Below, piece after piece: positions 11,900 through 24,600 of a stretch of DNA of 64,000 nt. This DNA is from Amphimedon queenslandica. Lineage: Eukaryota > Porifera > Demospongiae > Haplosclerida > Niphatidae. Made by a program: the position numbers and the translations under genes. The stretch is taken from NCBI RefSeq assembly GCF_000090795.2, contig NW_003546604.1:1-64000 (forward strand), in the 5' to 3' direction. The notes beneath the pieces were generated by a model. That model was not told where the DNA came from. It did not search any database and was given only the letters and a program-made list of their open reading frames with translations. The number at the start of each line of letters is the position of its first letter. Position 1 is the stretch's first letter.

Positions 11900-12439
11900 T
11901 AGAATCTTCTTACCTGATTAATTGCTAGCTTTGAAAAGAAGTCTTTCACATCAAAAACTTTGTACAGGCAATACAAATTTGTTGGACTATCGAGTATTAC
12001 AGAGCAGAAGCCTGCATCTAAATAACACTGAGGATGTGTCTTAAAAGCATAATCTTTAATATCTTCACAGGTAGCATTATTACGATAGACAGTACTGTTT
12101 ACTAGAGCTGTCTCGAGACATATACGAACTTTATTTATCCACTGCTGCCCCTAAAAAAGAAGAAAATAGTAAGTTACATAATAGCAATACAGGAATAATA
12201 AAAATGGTAGCATATCTTACATTAGCAGGAAAGCAGTCAATATTTTCACCAAATTTAATGCAATATTTTCCTCCATATCCTAATGCATAACCATTGGGGC
12301 CACAGGGCACACGTTTCTCAACACACTCAGAATAAAAGGCACAATTCCCTGAGGCAGCCATTTCTTGACAGCTATCAGTGGCAGTACAAGTAGAGATGCT
12401 GTAGAGAGAGAAAAGAAAGAGCATAGCAAGAGAGGCCAT
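10715..12439 (-). CDS. Cys-rich single-pass membrane protein with long acidic tail (weakly stanniocalcin-like)
   Basis: Exons: 12221-12439, 11914-12150, about 11575-11720, 11366-11523, about 11153-11323 and 10715-11097. A signal peptide (MASLAMLFLFSLYSIS) precedes a compact Cys module: SCQEMAASGNCAFYSEC, then VPCGPNGYALGYGGKYCIKF, GQQWINKVRICLETAL, and HPQCYLDAGFC. The spacing and the W-I-x-x-x-x-x-C-L pattern recall stanniocalcin-like extracellular proteins, but I am not sure of the family. One membrane span (VIILLTVGSCTFALLWLI) is followed by a basic stop-transfer (YGYRKKKK), a Gln/Glu segment and an Asp/Glu/Ser-rich end built from a tandem repeat. It sits on the same strand as the two SRCR receptors. 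The borders of the third exon are uncertain. Confidence 0.7.
10758..10871 (-). repeat. 18-bp in-frame tandem repeat (EEEDND)
   Basis: Six near-identical 18-bp units (tcttcttcatcattatct on the + strand) encode EEEDND repeats in the cytoplasmic tail of the Cys-rich membrane protein. Their near identity suggests recent expansion and likely length variation. Confidence 0.85.
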
Positions 12440-12662
12440 TATTAGCTGATCTGTTTGACCTTTGCAAAGCTGTCATCATCCAATGTTGTGATAATAGTAT
12501 TCAGAGGAGAGACAATGTGTAGAATGCAGTTCAAATTAGTATAATAATAATTCAATTGCACAGCAAAAATTACAAATTATAATAATTATTATAAAAAATG
12601 AAAGCACATTATACTATTATAATAATAATAATAAATTTCTCTCAGACACGCACAATCTCACA

Positions 12663-15600
12663 CTATGTCTGAGCCACTCTGAGCGAGTCCAGTGATCTCT
12701 CAGAAGAATATAAATTAATAACAAGATATACAAACAACTGTTGAATGTTCATTAAATTGCACTGCAAGTCATTAATCATATCCAGCGAGTAGCTGATGTA
12801 GTCTCTCAAGTGAAGATATGACTTATTGCTAAGGAGCGATTCTAAACTTGCAGATGCTTGATCTGCTTGTTTGGTGGCCATTGCAACAGAAGCAAAGCCA
12901 GTAACGTAACGCATTGGGTCTTTGATGTGGCCCGGAGCTCCAGGGGAGAGACGAGGGTGGACAGATTGAGAGGTGTCCAGAGGTAGCTGTGTGTGGATGA
13001 ATGTGGCAAGTACCCGTGATATTAATCTGAACCTGTAATGAGAAAAAATGACCTTAATATTATAGTCCATTCAAATTTCCTACTTCAAATTAATTTATCA
13101 ATTAAGATAACACACAAAGTGTAATGCCAAATTTGATTTGAATCAGCTCAAGCTCAAATAAAAATGGAGGATTCTCTCCATGGTCAATTTTGGCAAAATT
13201 TGGCCAAACACCCTCTTCAAGATTTTTAGTTTGATTTTTGAGGAACTTAAAAATTCATAAAAAATCCAATTTTGATCGGAATCAACTCAAACTTTCTACA
13301 TAACATATGTACATGTATATGCATCAGAATAAATTATAAAAATGGAGAATTCTCTCCTTGTCAATTTTGATGAAATTCGGCCAGAGACACTGTACTATAG
13401 TACAGGTGCTTTGGCTCAATTTTTGAGCAACTTAAAAAATTCGTAAAAAATCCAATTTTGATCAGAATCAGTTTAAACTTTCTACATAACATATGTACAT
13501 GTATATGCATCAGAAAAAATACAAAAATGGAGAATTCTCTCCTTGTCAATTTTGATGAAATTTGGCCCAAGACCCTGTACTATAGTACAGGGACTTTGGC
13601 CAGATTTTTGACAAACTTTAAAATTCATAAAAATCCCAAGTTTGATTAAAATCAGCTCAAAATTTCTACGCAACATAAATACATGTATATGCATCAAAAA
13701 ATTGGAATAAAAATAAAAAATTCTTTTCTAGCCATTTTTGTCAAAATATCTTATAGTTTTTAACCAAATCTTTAAACCCAATTTTATAACAGAATTCTCT
13801 TACAGCAAATAATTGTAAAAAGCATGTAATTATGGCTTGGCATTAAAAATGAACACTTCAAAATACTTTCTGTTGAAGAACTGTGACATGTATATGTACA
13901 TGTACATGTACTGCATGTATACACTTACTCAAGACTATAAATTGATTTTTTTCCTAGTCCAATTGCTCCCAGAAGTCCTTCAGTTGCCTTATCTTCACCA
14001 AAACGCTGTAACGTGTTAGCTAGACTTGTAAATTGATTTATAGCTGGGTTAATGTTACCAAATGAGATCTGACGTAGGGAAAGGTTTAATATCTTATCCC
14101 AAATAACAAACATCTTGTGTTCTTCATTAGGCCTTGGGAGAGAGAGAGAGAGAGAGATAGGGAGAGAGAGAATAGAAGGGAAAAAAAGAGCAAGGAGGGG
14201 GGAGGGGGAGAAGAGTGGGAAAATAAGACAAAGAAAGGGGGTAAGAGAGAGAGAGGGGGAGTAAGAGAGAGGGAGAGAAAAAGGAAGGGATAAAATTACG
14301 AATCCAAACAAACATTATACAACAAGGCAACTTGTGAATATACATAATTAGGATTGCATGGATGCTGCACTCAATTGCACTCCCGACTGGTAATCATTCC
14401 CTTAGACTCTAGACACAAACAAAATTAGTGCCCAAAGCCACACAAACTAGCTAAGAGTGTGACATTGCAAATTCATTTCGTTCAATTACAATACCTACAG
14501 TTCACTTTTAATTGCATGCGTATGCTAATATTCTATATTTTTGATGCATAGGTGGGCTCCTCTACATGTACGTATGTACATCTAGCACTTAATACTTTTT
14601 TCTTTCATCAAGTTGAACCATTTGTATTAAAGATCCCTCACTAATTTCACTATAATCAATCACAATTTAAAATCAGACTCAATCGAAACAGTAAAGTAAT
14701 GATGATCTTGACTTACTTTGGTTTGAGTGAAGAGCAAGATTGGACCATTTTAGTTAAAATTTCTAACTCCTCTTCCAAGCTACTGCATCTCTGTAACTGA
14801 TTCAAGAGCCTTGTATTAAGACAATAACAAGCAAACTGCTGGACGCAGACAGTGTAGAACTCGTGAGCTGCAGTATCAGGAATAGAGAGAGAGGAGGAGA
14901 GGTGAGTCCAGCCATAACCGTCCATTTTGGCTGGTAGCTGAAGCGTAGTCTCTTTGACTGGGGGATAGTGCTTGAAATAAACTGTAATGACAATCTCAAC
15001 TAGTTTCACCATTAGGGGTATTGAGACTATTGTACGACTGGCTGTGGGGGAGAGTAAGAAAGAGGGAAAGAAAGAGAAAGAGGGGGAAAGGGAGAGTAGG
15101 GGAGAAAGAGAGGGGGAGAAGGTAAAGGAGAGAGAGAATATAGAGTGGGAGAGAGAGGGGGGGGGGTAAAGAGAAAGAGGAAGGAGAAAAAAAGAAGAAA
15201 ATGGTGGAAGGAGAAAGGAGCAGGAGAGAGAATACAAAGGGGGAAAGAGAGAAAGAAAGGGGAGAGGGGGGGAGAAGAAGTGAGAAGAAGTATTACAGAA
15301 CACAATAGGGTAATGTACATGTACATGCATGTACAAGTGCACTAGCCACAAATTAAATGAATTGATAATTAAATAATGGTGATTACCAGCTGTTATGGTG
15401 GGTAAGTGAAGGCGTGAGGCGTTAGGCAGTTGATCAAGACAATCAGTGACATGAGATATCAGATTTGATATGAACTGATCAGACGGATGACACGTGTTAA
15501 ACATATTGATCATCTCTTGTAATAAGATCACTGGATTCATGGTACTCAGGGACTCCGGTTCTGTAAATAAAAATAGAAAATATAATATAAATAAAGTCTA

Positions 15601-18600
15601 AATTAATGCAACATTAAACACAAAGGGTTTCCCACGGGATTTTGACACAGTGCTCATGTTAGCTTCTCGTCAGTTGATAGTTAAGTTGCTCAAAGACCTG
15701 TACTACATATTGACAAAAATCATTAGGAAACAATTCTTCATTTTAATAATTTTTTCTGATATATATACATGTCCTTATGTTGTATTTTAACTTTGCGCTG
15801 TATCCGGTTCAATTTGGATTTTCTCTAAATTTTTAGGGTTGCTAAAAATTGGGCGAATGACCAAAGGCTATAGCCTTTGGTACTTGGCCAAATTTCGTCA
15901 AAAATGGCTTGAAGAGAATTCTCTATTTTAATATTTTTTTCAGATACATATACATGTACTTATGTTGTGTATCAAGTTTGAGCCGATTCCAAGGAAAATT
16001 GGGTTTTTCATGAATTAAAAAATTGCTCTAAATGCCATGTACTGTATTGTAGTGCTTGTCAGCTCATGAAGCTCATGCTGTTTAGCTCACTTAGCATGCT
16101 TTGTGGGAAACCCTACATATACATGTACACGTTAATGTAACTAATAAATATCAACTAAAATTAAAGAAAAACATTGAAAATTAGTAGAAGCAAACTTCAA
16201 AAGCACCAAAAAGCTAAAATATTTGTACATTTCAAAAGTGGCTTTAAGGTATAGCAAATTAACATTAAAAAATAATTTTAAAAATGGATATAAGTATTGC
16301 AAAGATTTTGAGGTAATTTCAACCCCGGAGGGCCCCCCACATTCTTACCAAATACAACAGTATCAATGAGTGTGTGCATCATGAATGAGACAATATCAGA
16401 ATATGATGAGGTGTGGGTCTCCTTGTGCTGGCTCGAGGTTGAAATGATTTCAACTAACATACGCATGTAAGAATAACGCTTATCCCAACCATCCTAGGGG
16501 AGAAAGGGAGGGAAAGAGAGAGAGAGAGAGGGAGGGAGGAAGGGAGGGAGGGGGAGAGAGAGGAGGGAGGGAAAGAAAAAGAGACGGAAAGGAATGAAAA
16601 AGAGACGGAAAGGAATGAAAAAGAGACGGAAAGATGGAGGAAAGAGTTAAATAATAAATCCTGTGACATACTTTATGAAGTGTCAATGGTTTAGAGGTAC
16701 TGTTGAGAGGGAAACTACCAGCTGCCTTTAATAACCTAATAATAAACAAACAAAATAAACAATAAATAAACAATAAATAAACAATAAATAAAGGTGCATG
16801 TACTTAAATGTACTACCTTAATGCTAATGATAAAGAAGACCCAGCTTGTAGTATTGATGAAGGAGTACAGTTGTTCTTCTGCCATTCTAATATATCCTGA
16901 TATGTTCTAGAAAAAGAAGGAGAGAGAGGGGGGAGGGGACAGGGAGAGAGATAAAGGGGAGAGAGAGAGAGAGGGAGAGAGAAAGAGGGAGAAAGAGAGA
17001 GGGAGAGAGAGAGAATATGACTGAAAGTTAGTAGAAAGGCTAACTTTAAATCAATGTAATGAAAATCAAATGATTTTGCATCAGAAATCAGTTGAGGCAC
17101 ATGAGAATCCTAACAATAAATAAATTATAGTTAAATAAATAAATAATATTTTTTTCTGATTACTTTATTATTCATGATCTCAGGCTCAGCAGCTAACATT
17201 ACTAGCAATTGCAAGAAAGTGATATGGAAATGGACGGAGAGAGAAAGATCAGAACTACAAAACAAAAAATAAATAAAAAATACATTGCAAATATATGAAA
17301 AGACCGTGTACATTGTAGCCTCTTTATTAAGGACACCATTGGGCCCACACTACCTGTCCTTAATACATGTACAGTGTAGCCTCTTTATTAAGGACACCAT
17401 TGGGCCCACACTACCTGTCCTTAATACATGTACAGTGTAGCCTCTTTATTAAGGACACCATTGGGCCCACACTACCTGTCCTTAATACATGTACAGTGTA
17501 GCCTCTTTATTAAGGACACCATTGGGCCCACACTACCTGCCCTTAATACATGTACAGTGTAGCCTCTTTATTAAGGACACCATTGGGCCCACACTACCTG
17601 TCCTTAGTAGAGGTATGACATACTTTGTATAGTTAAAGTCATTTTGAATAAGAGAGTTTAGTTTGCCAGTTTAGGTAAGGACATTATGATATTCCTTGTT
17701 GTTCTACAACATAATCTTCACTGATAACATAAACTTAAATATTAATTTCAATGGGAACAAGGCTACAAGCAATTTGTGGCTTTCTTTGTGTTGCATTAGA
17801 TATACACCTCAAATGATATTCATAATCCCTTGGTCTACCGCATCAAGGTTATGAATATCATTTATTTGGCAAGCCAGTTGGACCCACTATAGCCTTATCA
17901 TGTTATCACAGCTTAAAAGGGAGCTGGCTTCCATTACAATATCAAATGGAAATGATTGCAATAGATATACTGGAAGGTATAGAAATGCTATTGTTCATTT
18001 TGAAGGATTTTGGCTGTATCAGCATCCCAACATACCTATTATTAGCCTTTGTAATTTACCTTATCACTTCCATCATACATGCTAGAACACGTGACTATCC
18101 ATTCAGTGAGATCATTCTGATCCAACTGATTATTAATTTAATACCATTGTCTTTACAATGGATAATGTATGCACTGTATTTAAAGTACGAAATTGAAACA
18201 AATATGAGTGCAATGACTGCAATATGGATACTGCTAGGTTTTAAAATGATATCCCACATTTTGAAGAAATTTGACTACATCAGTACCAATACATACCTAA
18301 AAATAGCTGTTGCAATTGTCCTTATCAGTTTCGTGATAGAGACTAATACAAGCAGAGTGGTTAGTACAAGTAAAAATGCTAGTCCAAGTGCCTATGTATT
18401 CAGTGACATCATTCTGATCAAACTGAGTGATCATTTATACCCATTGCTTTTTCAATGGATGATGTACACACTCTATACCAGCGAATACAATTAAAATTTT
18501 AAACTACACGTACATAGATTTCTATAAAGTATGGAAATCAAAGCTACATGTACATAGATTTCTATAAACTATCGAAATCAAAACTACGCGTACATAGATT

Positions 18601-21600
18601 TCTATAAAGTATGGAAATCAAAACTACACGTACATAGATTTCTATAAACTATCGAAATCAAAACTACACGTACATAGATTTCTATAAAGTATGGAAATCA
18701 AAACTACGCGTACATAGATTTCTATAAACTATCGAAATCAAAACTACACGTACATAGATTTCTATAAAGTATGGAAATCAAAACTACACGTACATAGATT
18801 TCTATAAACTATCGAAATCAAAACTACACGTACATAGATTTCTATAAAGTATGGAAATCAAAACTACGCGTACATAGATTTCTATAAACTATCGAAATCA
18901 AAACTACACGTACATAGATTTCTATAAAGTATGGAAATCAAAACTACACGTACATAGATTTCTATAAAGTATGGAAATCAAAACTACGCGTACATAGATT
19001 TCTATAAAGTATGGAAATCAAAACTACGCGTACATAAATTTCTATAAACTATGGAAATCAAAACTACGCGTACATAGATTTTTATAAAGTATGGAAATCA
19101 AAACTACGCGTACATAGATTTTTATAAAGTATGGAAATCAAAACTACGCGTACATAGATTTCTATAAACTATGGAAATCAAAACTACGCGTACATAGATT
19201 TTTATAAAGTATGGAAATCAAAACTACGCGTACATAGATTTCTATAAACTATGGAAATCAAAACTACGCGTACATAGATTTCTATAAACTATCAAAATCA
19301 AAACTACACGTACATAGATTTTTATAAAGTATGGAAATCAAAACTACGCATACATAGATTTCTATAAACTATCGAAATCAAAACTACACGTACATAGATT
19401 TCTATAAAAGTATGGAAATTAAGGATATTGGGTATAGGGTGTGTACACAGGTTGGGCCTTGTAGCAGAGCAGTATATCTATTGCATCATTTTTTTGGCTG
19501 CCATCCTCTCGTTACTGGAGATAACAGCCTTTTTTATTCATAATTAAACAATAATAATGACACACACATTACATTACATACACAATAACCTTATCAATAC
19601 TGTGATCTATGAAAGGGGAAGTGCACATGTAAATGTACATGTATACATGTACTTCAATTATGTATGCGTTGCTTATCATATACACATGGGTAAACACTAT
19701 CCATACTTGTTCGTGAATTGTGGCTTATTTGATGTACATGTATAACATGTACTGTGGGTAACTTTGTACATTTACAATCGAGGACATTATTAAATGTCCT
19801 CAATATAAAGGTGTCCTAATTATAGAGGTCACACTGTACATACAATGGATACAGTATGGATAATGAACACGAGAAATCATCACTTATACATTACATGTAT
19901 AACTTGAACAACATATGTACATACCTGTATTGCTTTGCTATTTCCTTCCAATTAAACGAGGGAAATATTCCACCCAGGAACACAAAACACATTTGTGATA
20001 CTTCTTTGTTAATTTTCAACTGGATGAAATAATTTCATAATCAGGTTAAGAAATATAATTAATTACGATGTAAAGCAAACTTATTTGGTGACATTTAATC
20101 AAGGACGCCTTTCTCACCCCCACCTCTCTTTCGCTCTCTCTCTCCGTCTCTCTCTCTCTCTCTCTCTCCCTCCCTCCTTCCCTCCCTCCCTCCTTCCCTC
20201 CCTCCCTCCCTCCCTCCTTCCCTCCCTCCCTCCCTCCCTCCTTCCCTCCCTCTCTCTCTCTTCTCCTTCCCCCTCTCCCCCCTCTCTCTCTCACCTTAAT
20301 CATCAAGTCCATTGCAGATAGGTCAGGTGCATATTGTTCCCATGGTAAAGATGTCAGGTGGGTGTGGTAGCACTCCAGTATGTGTAAAGGAGTGGCAGGT
20401 AGTGACAACTCGTTACAATAGAAGAACCACAAGAGGTGTAATGGACTACCACTTTCACTGTCTACAAGTATAGAGAGAGAGAGAAGTAGTGTTACATATT
20501 AATAAATGTGCAATATAATTTGGCCAGTATAACAGCGCTACAAATACTAGCTTTAAATTTGCTATAACTATATACTGTATTTTGCTGTTTGCTGTTCATC
20601 TTAAAAATGCACAATATAATTCCACGAAGCATTATAAGTGATGGGAGATTCAACAGTTCACGCTTACACCAGCAAAATTAAATTCCACATGCATTAAAAT
20701 TTGCTACATGTATATTGGTACAAAATCATAAATATAGTTCCTACATATTTTTCTAACTCTACTGTATGTATTATAGGGACTAGCTACGTCGTACAATGTA
20801 CATGTACATGTATCTTTTTAAAATAGTACGACACAAAATAATACTAATACAAATCATTACATTAATGTACATGAATGCATGAATACAAGAATATGTCACT
20901 TACTAGCAAATTTGCTCTGTAACAAGGAGACCAGTTGAACAAAGAGACGAAAACTCTCATCAAATGTGATGATCCTTTCTAATTTACAAGGAAATGTACT
21001 ACAGATAGAGAGAGAGAGAGAGAGAGAGACAGAACGATAAAAACATCACTCATTCAACAATTAAGAGTGACTGTGTGTGTGTGTTAATGACATACACTTC
21101 ATTGTTTTCTCCATTGAGTAGAGGTAGTATCCAAGCCCTGAATGCATCTATTATACTACGCCAGGCCTCAGTTAGTGCTAATAAATAAATAAATAAATAA
21201 TAATACACTCTATATAGATATAAAATTTGTGGTGTCTCATTGACTATCAGTAATACTCAAGCCTTTTGATATCTGCCCTCAGTTAAAGCAGATATCTCAG
21301 ACATTACATTGTACTATTATTATACATGTATCTTTGAATAAAAGCCTGTCTTAATTAAAAGACCTGGATCTACATCCATTGTATGTATATGCATATAAAG
21401 TATGCAAGTAAAAAAACCCTGAAATAGGAACCTGGGTGTGTACAAATTAAAGAAAGCCCACGCTTCAATTTGATCTTAAAACCACAAACATTACATTAGT
21501 GTTTTTACACAAGGCTTCCCACAGAGCATTCTAAGTGAGTTAAATACAGGAAGTACAGGGATTTTGGCCTGATTTTTGAAGTAACTTTAAATATTTGTAA

Positions 21601-24600
21601 AAAATCCAATTATGATTGGAATCAGTTTAAACTTTCCACAGAACATAAAAACATGTACATACATCAGAAAAAAATTATAAAATTGGAGAATTCTCTCCTA
21701 GTTAATTCTGGTGAAATTTGGCCTAAAGCCCTGCATGGAGTTAGGCTCAATTTTTGAGTAACATAATAAATCCAATTTTTATCAGAATTAGCAAAAATTT
21801 CCATATAGCACAATAAGATGCCTATGCAATAAAATTAATTATAAAAATAAAAAATTCTACTTTTAAGCAATTTTTGAAAAATTTTGTCAATTTTTGAGCA
21901 ACTCTACATGTATTTTTACATGTACACACGTACCTCCTTGTATGGTATTGTTCTCTAGTTCTACACTGGTCAGTAGTTTATTGATTAACGATGTACAAAG
22001 CATCACAATGAACTGCAATATATGAGACACATAGTCTGATGTAACTAGCTCATATATTGTCTCCTAAAAAAGAATAAATAAATAAATAAATAAAAATAGC
22101 TGCAATAAATGGTACATTCAGCTCAAACTTTTAGATAAGTACATGTATATAACACAAAAACATGTACAGTATACATGCATATGCATCAGAAAATGTAATA
22201 CAATAAAGAATTCTCTCCCAACCATTTTTCATAAAATTCATTAACCCTATATACTATATAGTACAGAGTGCTTTCTCAAATTTTCAAGCAACTTTAAATC
22301 AATAAAAATCCTGTTTTGATCGGAATCATCTCAAGCTTTTGACGTAACACAAAAACATGTATATCAACGTGTAATTAAAAAAACACACGTACATGTACAT
22401 GTACGTGAAAATCTCGACCGCAAGTATGACACTCCATCGTGTTTGCTATGTGAGTAATTATTACTAATCAACCCACACCTAGTCTCACGTAACAGGGAAT
22501 TAGACAGTATCTCTTTATGGAATTATCGAGTAATGGGAAAGAATTTGTTGATAAATACTTCAACTATTAGATTTCCATTAAAATGTACACGTGCAAATAC
22601 ATTTAATTAACTAATTATACATGTACATGTATTATGTAATGGGGGCCAGTCTGAGCAAGTCCCACATAGAATTTACTGAACATGTCTGTTTATACATGTA
22701 TATGTACATGTACATGTACATATACAACGTACTACATGTACAGTACATGTAATCATGTCACACCTACATGTACATGTACTTAAGCATCAATCATTCAATA
22801 CCATATATAGCGGGGAATTTTTGAGGGAGTTAAATTTAGTGAATTTGGCATTTTAATAGCCATTTGCCAAAATAAAAATTCAGTGTTTTGAGCCATTATC
22901 TATGGCACATACAGTAAGTAGCTACAAATTCACTAAATTAAAATTTGCCAATCACCAAAATTTAGCAATTCGTCAAATTTAACTCCCTCTAAAATTCCGG
23001 ACTATATGGTACATAATGAGTAATAGAGTAATTTTTAGCAGCAAACTAAAGCAGGAAAGCTTTCAAGGGCTTCTCCAGCAGAAAGAAAAGAGTGAGCTCA
23101 CAAGAACTAGTCTTTGGGAACAGTTCTCTTAATTAAAAAATACAAGACTAAAACCCTAAACCCTAAAACGACTGTTTCCCATTGTTCCTATTGTTCATAA
23201 TGCTGGACTTACCAAAATACCAAAAAATATTCCATTACATAACATTGAAAAACATGTAATAAAAAATGCCTTGCATTAATGAATTTACACTGACTCTGTA
23301 CATGTACATGTATAGGAGGCATAGATTAATTCACACAATACAGCTCATATAAGTACACAAAATGTTAGCCACAATCATGCAACCCACGATAGCTTCTACA
23401 AATAAAACTGCATATAAAGCATATAATATAATATAATATGCATATAATATGCCTAGCTATTGTATGTAGCAACAAAAGGATCACATAATTCAACTGGAAC
23501 AATTTCTAAATGGGTTGCTACAACCCTCCTATAAATAATTTCTATGAATGATAATATTATGCACAGTAATATTCAACATGTTCATTGAAGTACAAGTAAT
23601 TAAGAATGCCTTGAATTTACATTGTATATTGACTCAGTTGAGTACAGGTACTGTAGAAACTTTGTATCATAGCCCTTTACTCATTATAAGCATCTGCCAA
23701 AATGAAATCATCATAATAGCAATAGAGTTTATACAAGTACCCAAAGCAGTAACCACAATCTTGCAACCCACGATAGATTTTACAAAAAACACTGCATAAA
23801 GTTACAGCCTAGCTTTTACATAAGCATATCCTTTTGATGTACATTTCTACAAAAATTTTTGAATGGGTTGATACAACCCTGCTACAGTTAATTCATATAA
23901 ATGATAATAATATTATGCATAATAAATTAGGAGGCTATATATAATGTACACTATGTATAATAACTTAGCATTATCATGCACTCAAGGGCTTTCCACACTG
24001 GTGAAAGTAATGTACATTAACGTGTATTAATCCTGTTCACAATTACAAAACACAAGACTAAAAACTCTTAAATGACTGCTTTTGCGACTTGTTTTTTTCA
24101 AGAACATAATGCTGGACTTACTAAAATACTGAGAAATAGTCTATACGTATATTACATAAAATTGAAGTACATGAAATTGTATTAAAAAATTTACACAATA
24201 CAGTTTATACAAGCACACAAAGTGTTAGCCACAATCATGCAACCCACGATAGCTTTTACAAATAACACTGCATATAAAGCTTGAACCTAGCTATCTTACA
24301 TACATGTATAGAATACATTGTTTTCCAACAATTTTTGAATGGGTTGACACAAGTACAACCCTGCTAGTTTATTAATGAATGATAATACTGTATAGTGGGT
24401 AGTGATGGGCGATTCCAGAAATTTGCATTCGATTCTGATTCTGAATACTTTTGAGACTGGAATCGAATACCGATTCTGAGTATTACATCTGCGCATGTGC
24501 AAAGCCACGTGGTATCAATTACAGCAATAAAAATGCAATAATGATGAATAATAATTGAGGTATTAACTACTGATTAATTAACTATTATTAATATTAAAGG

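Larger units (their letters stand above)
17311..19836. mobile_element. 2.5-kb TIR element with internal ORF and satellite
   Basis: The left end reads CAGTGTAGCCTCTTTATTAA (consensus of its copies, followed by GGACACC). The right end, reversed, reads CAGTGTGACCTCTATAATTA (followed by GGACACC). Both abut TA. CAGT termini at a TA target resemble pogo/Tigger-type Tc1-mariner elements; this class call is inference. Inside lie a five-fold amplified left terminus, a hairpin, a membrane-protein ORF and a 40-bp satellite. No transposase is visible. It sits wholly inside the EPG5 intron between exons 44 and 45. Confidence 0.6.

Noticed and set aside
18498-19412. Regularly spaced 40-bp repeats resembling a CRISPR array
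   Set aside because: There are no unique spacers: the whole unit repeats, and the genome is eukaryotic. It is a satellite.
20085-20321. Open frame of Ser/Pro/Leu repeats
   Set aside because: Translation of a CT microsatellite at an EPG5 donor. The same holds for the frames over 14127-14345, 15027-15326, 16454-16773, 28301-28616, 30434-30651, 33369-33655, 47347-47529 and 51946-52134.
23150-23172. Telomere-like CCCTAAACCCTAAA
   Set aside because: Only two units in a degenerate context, within a duplicated intron block; no array and not at an end.
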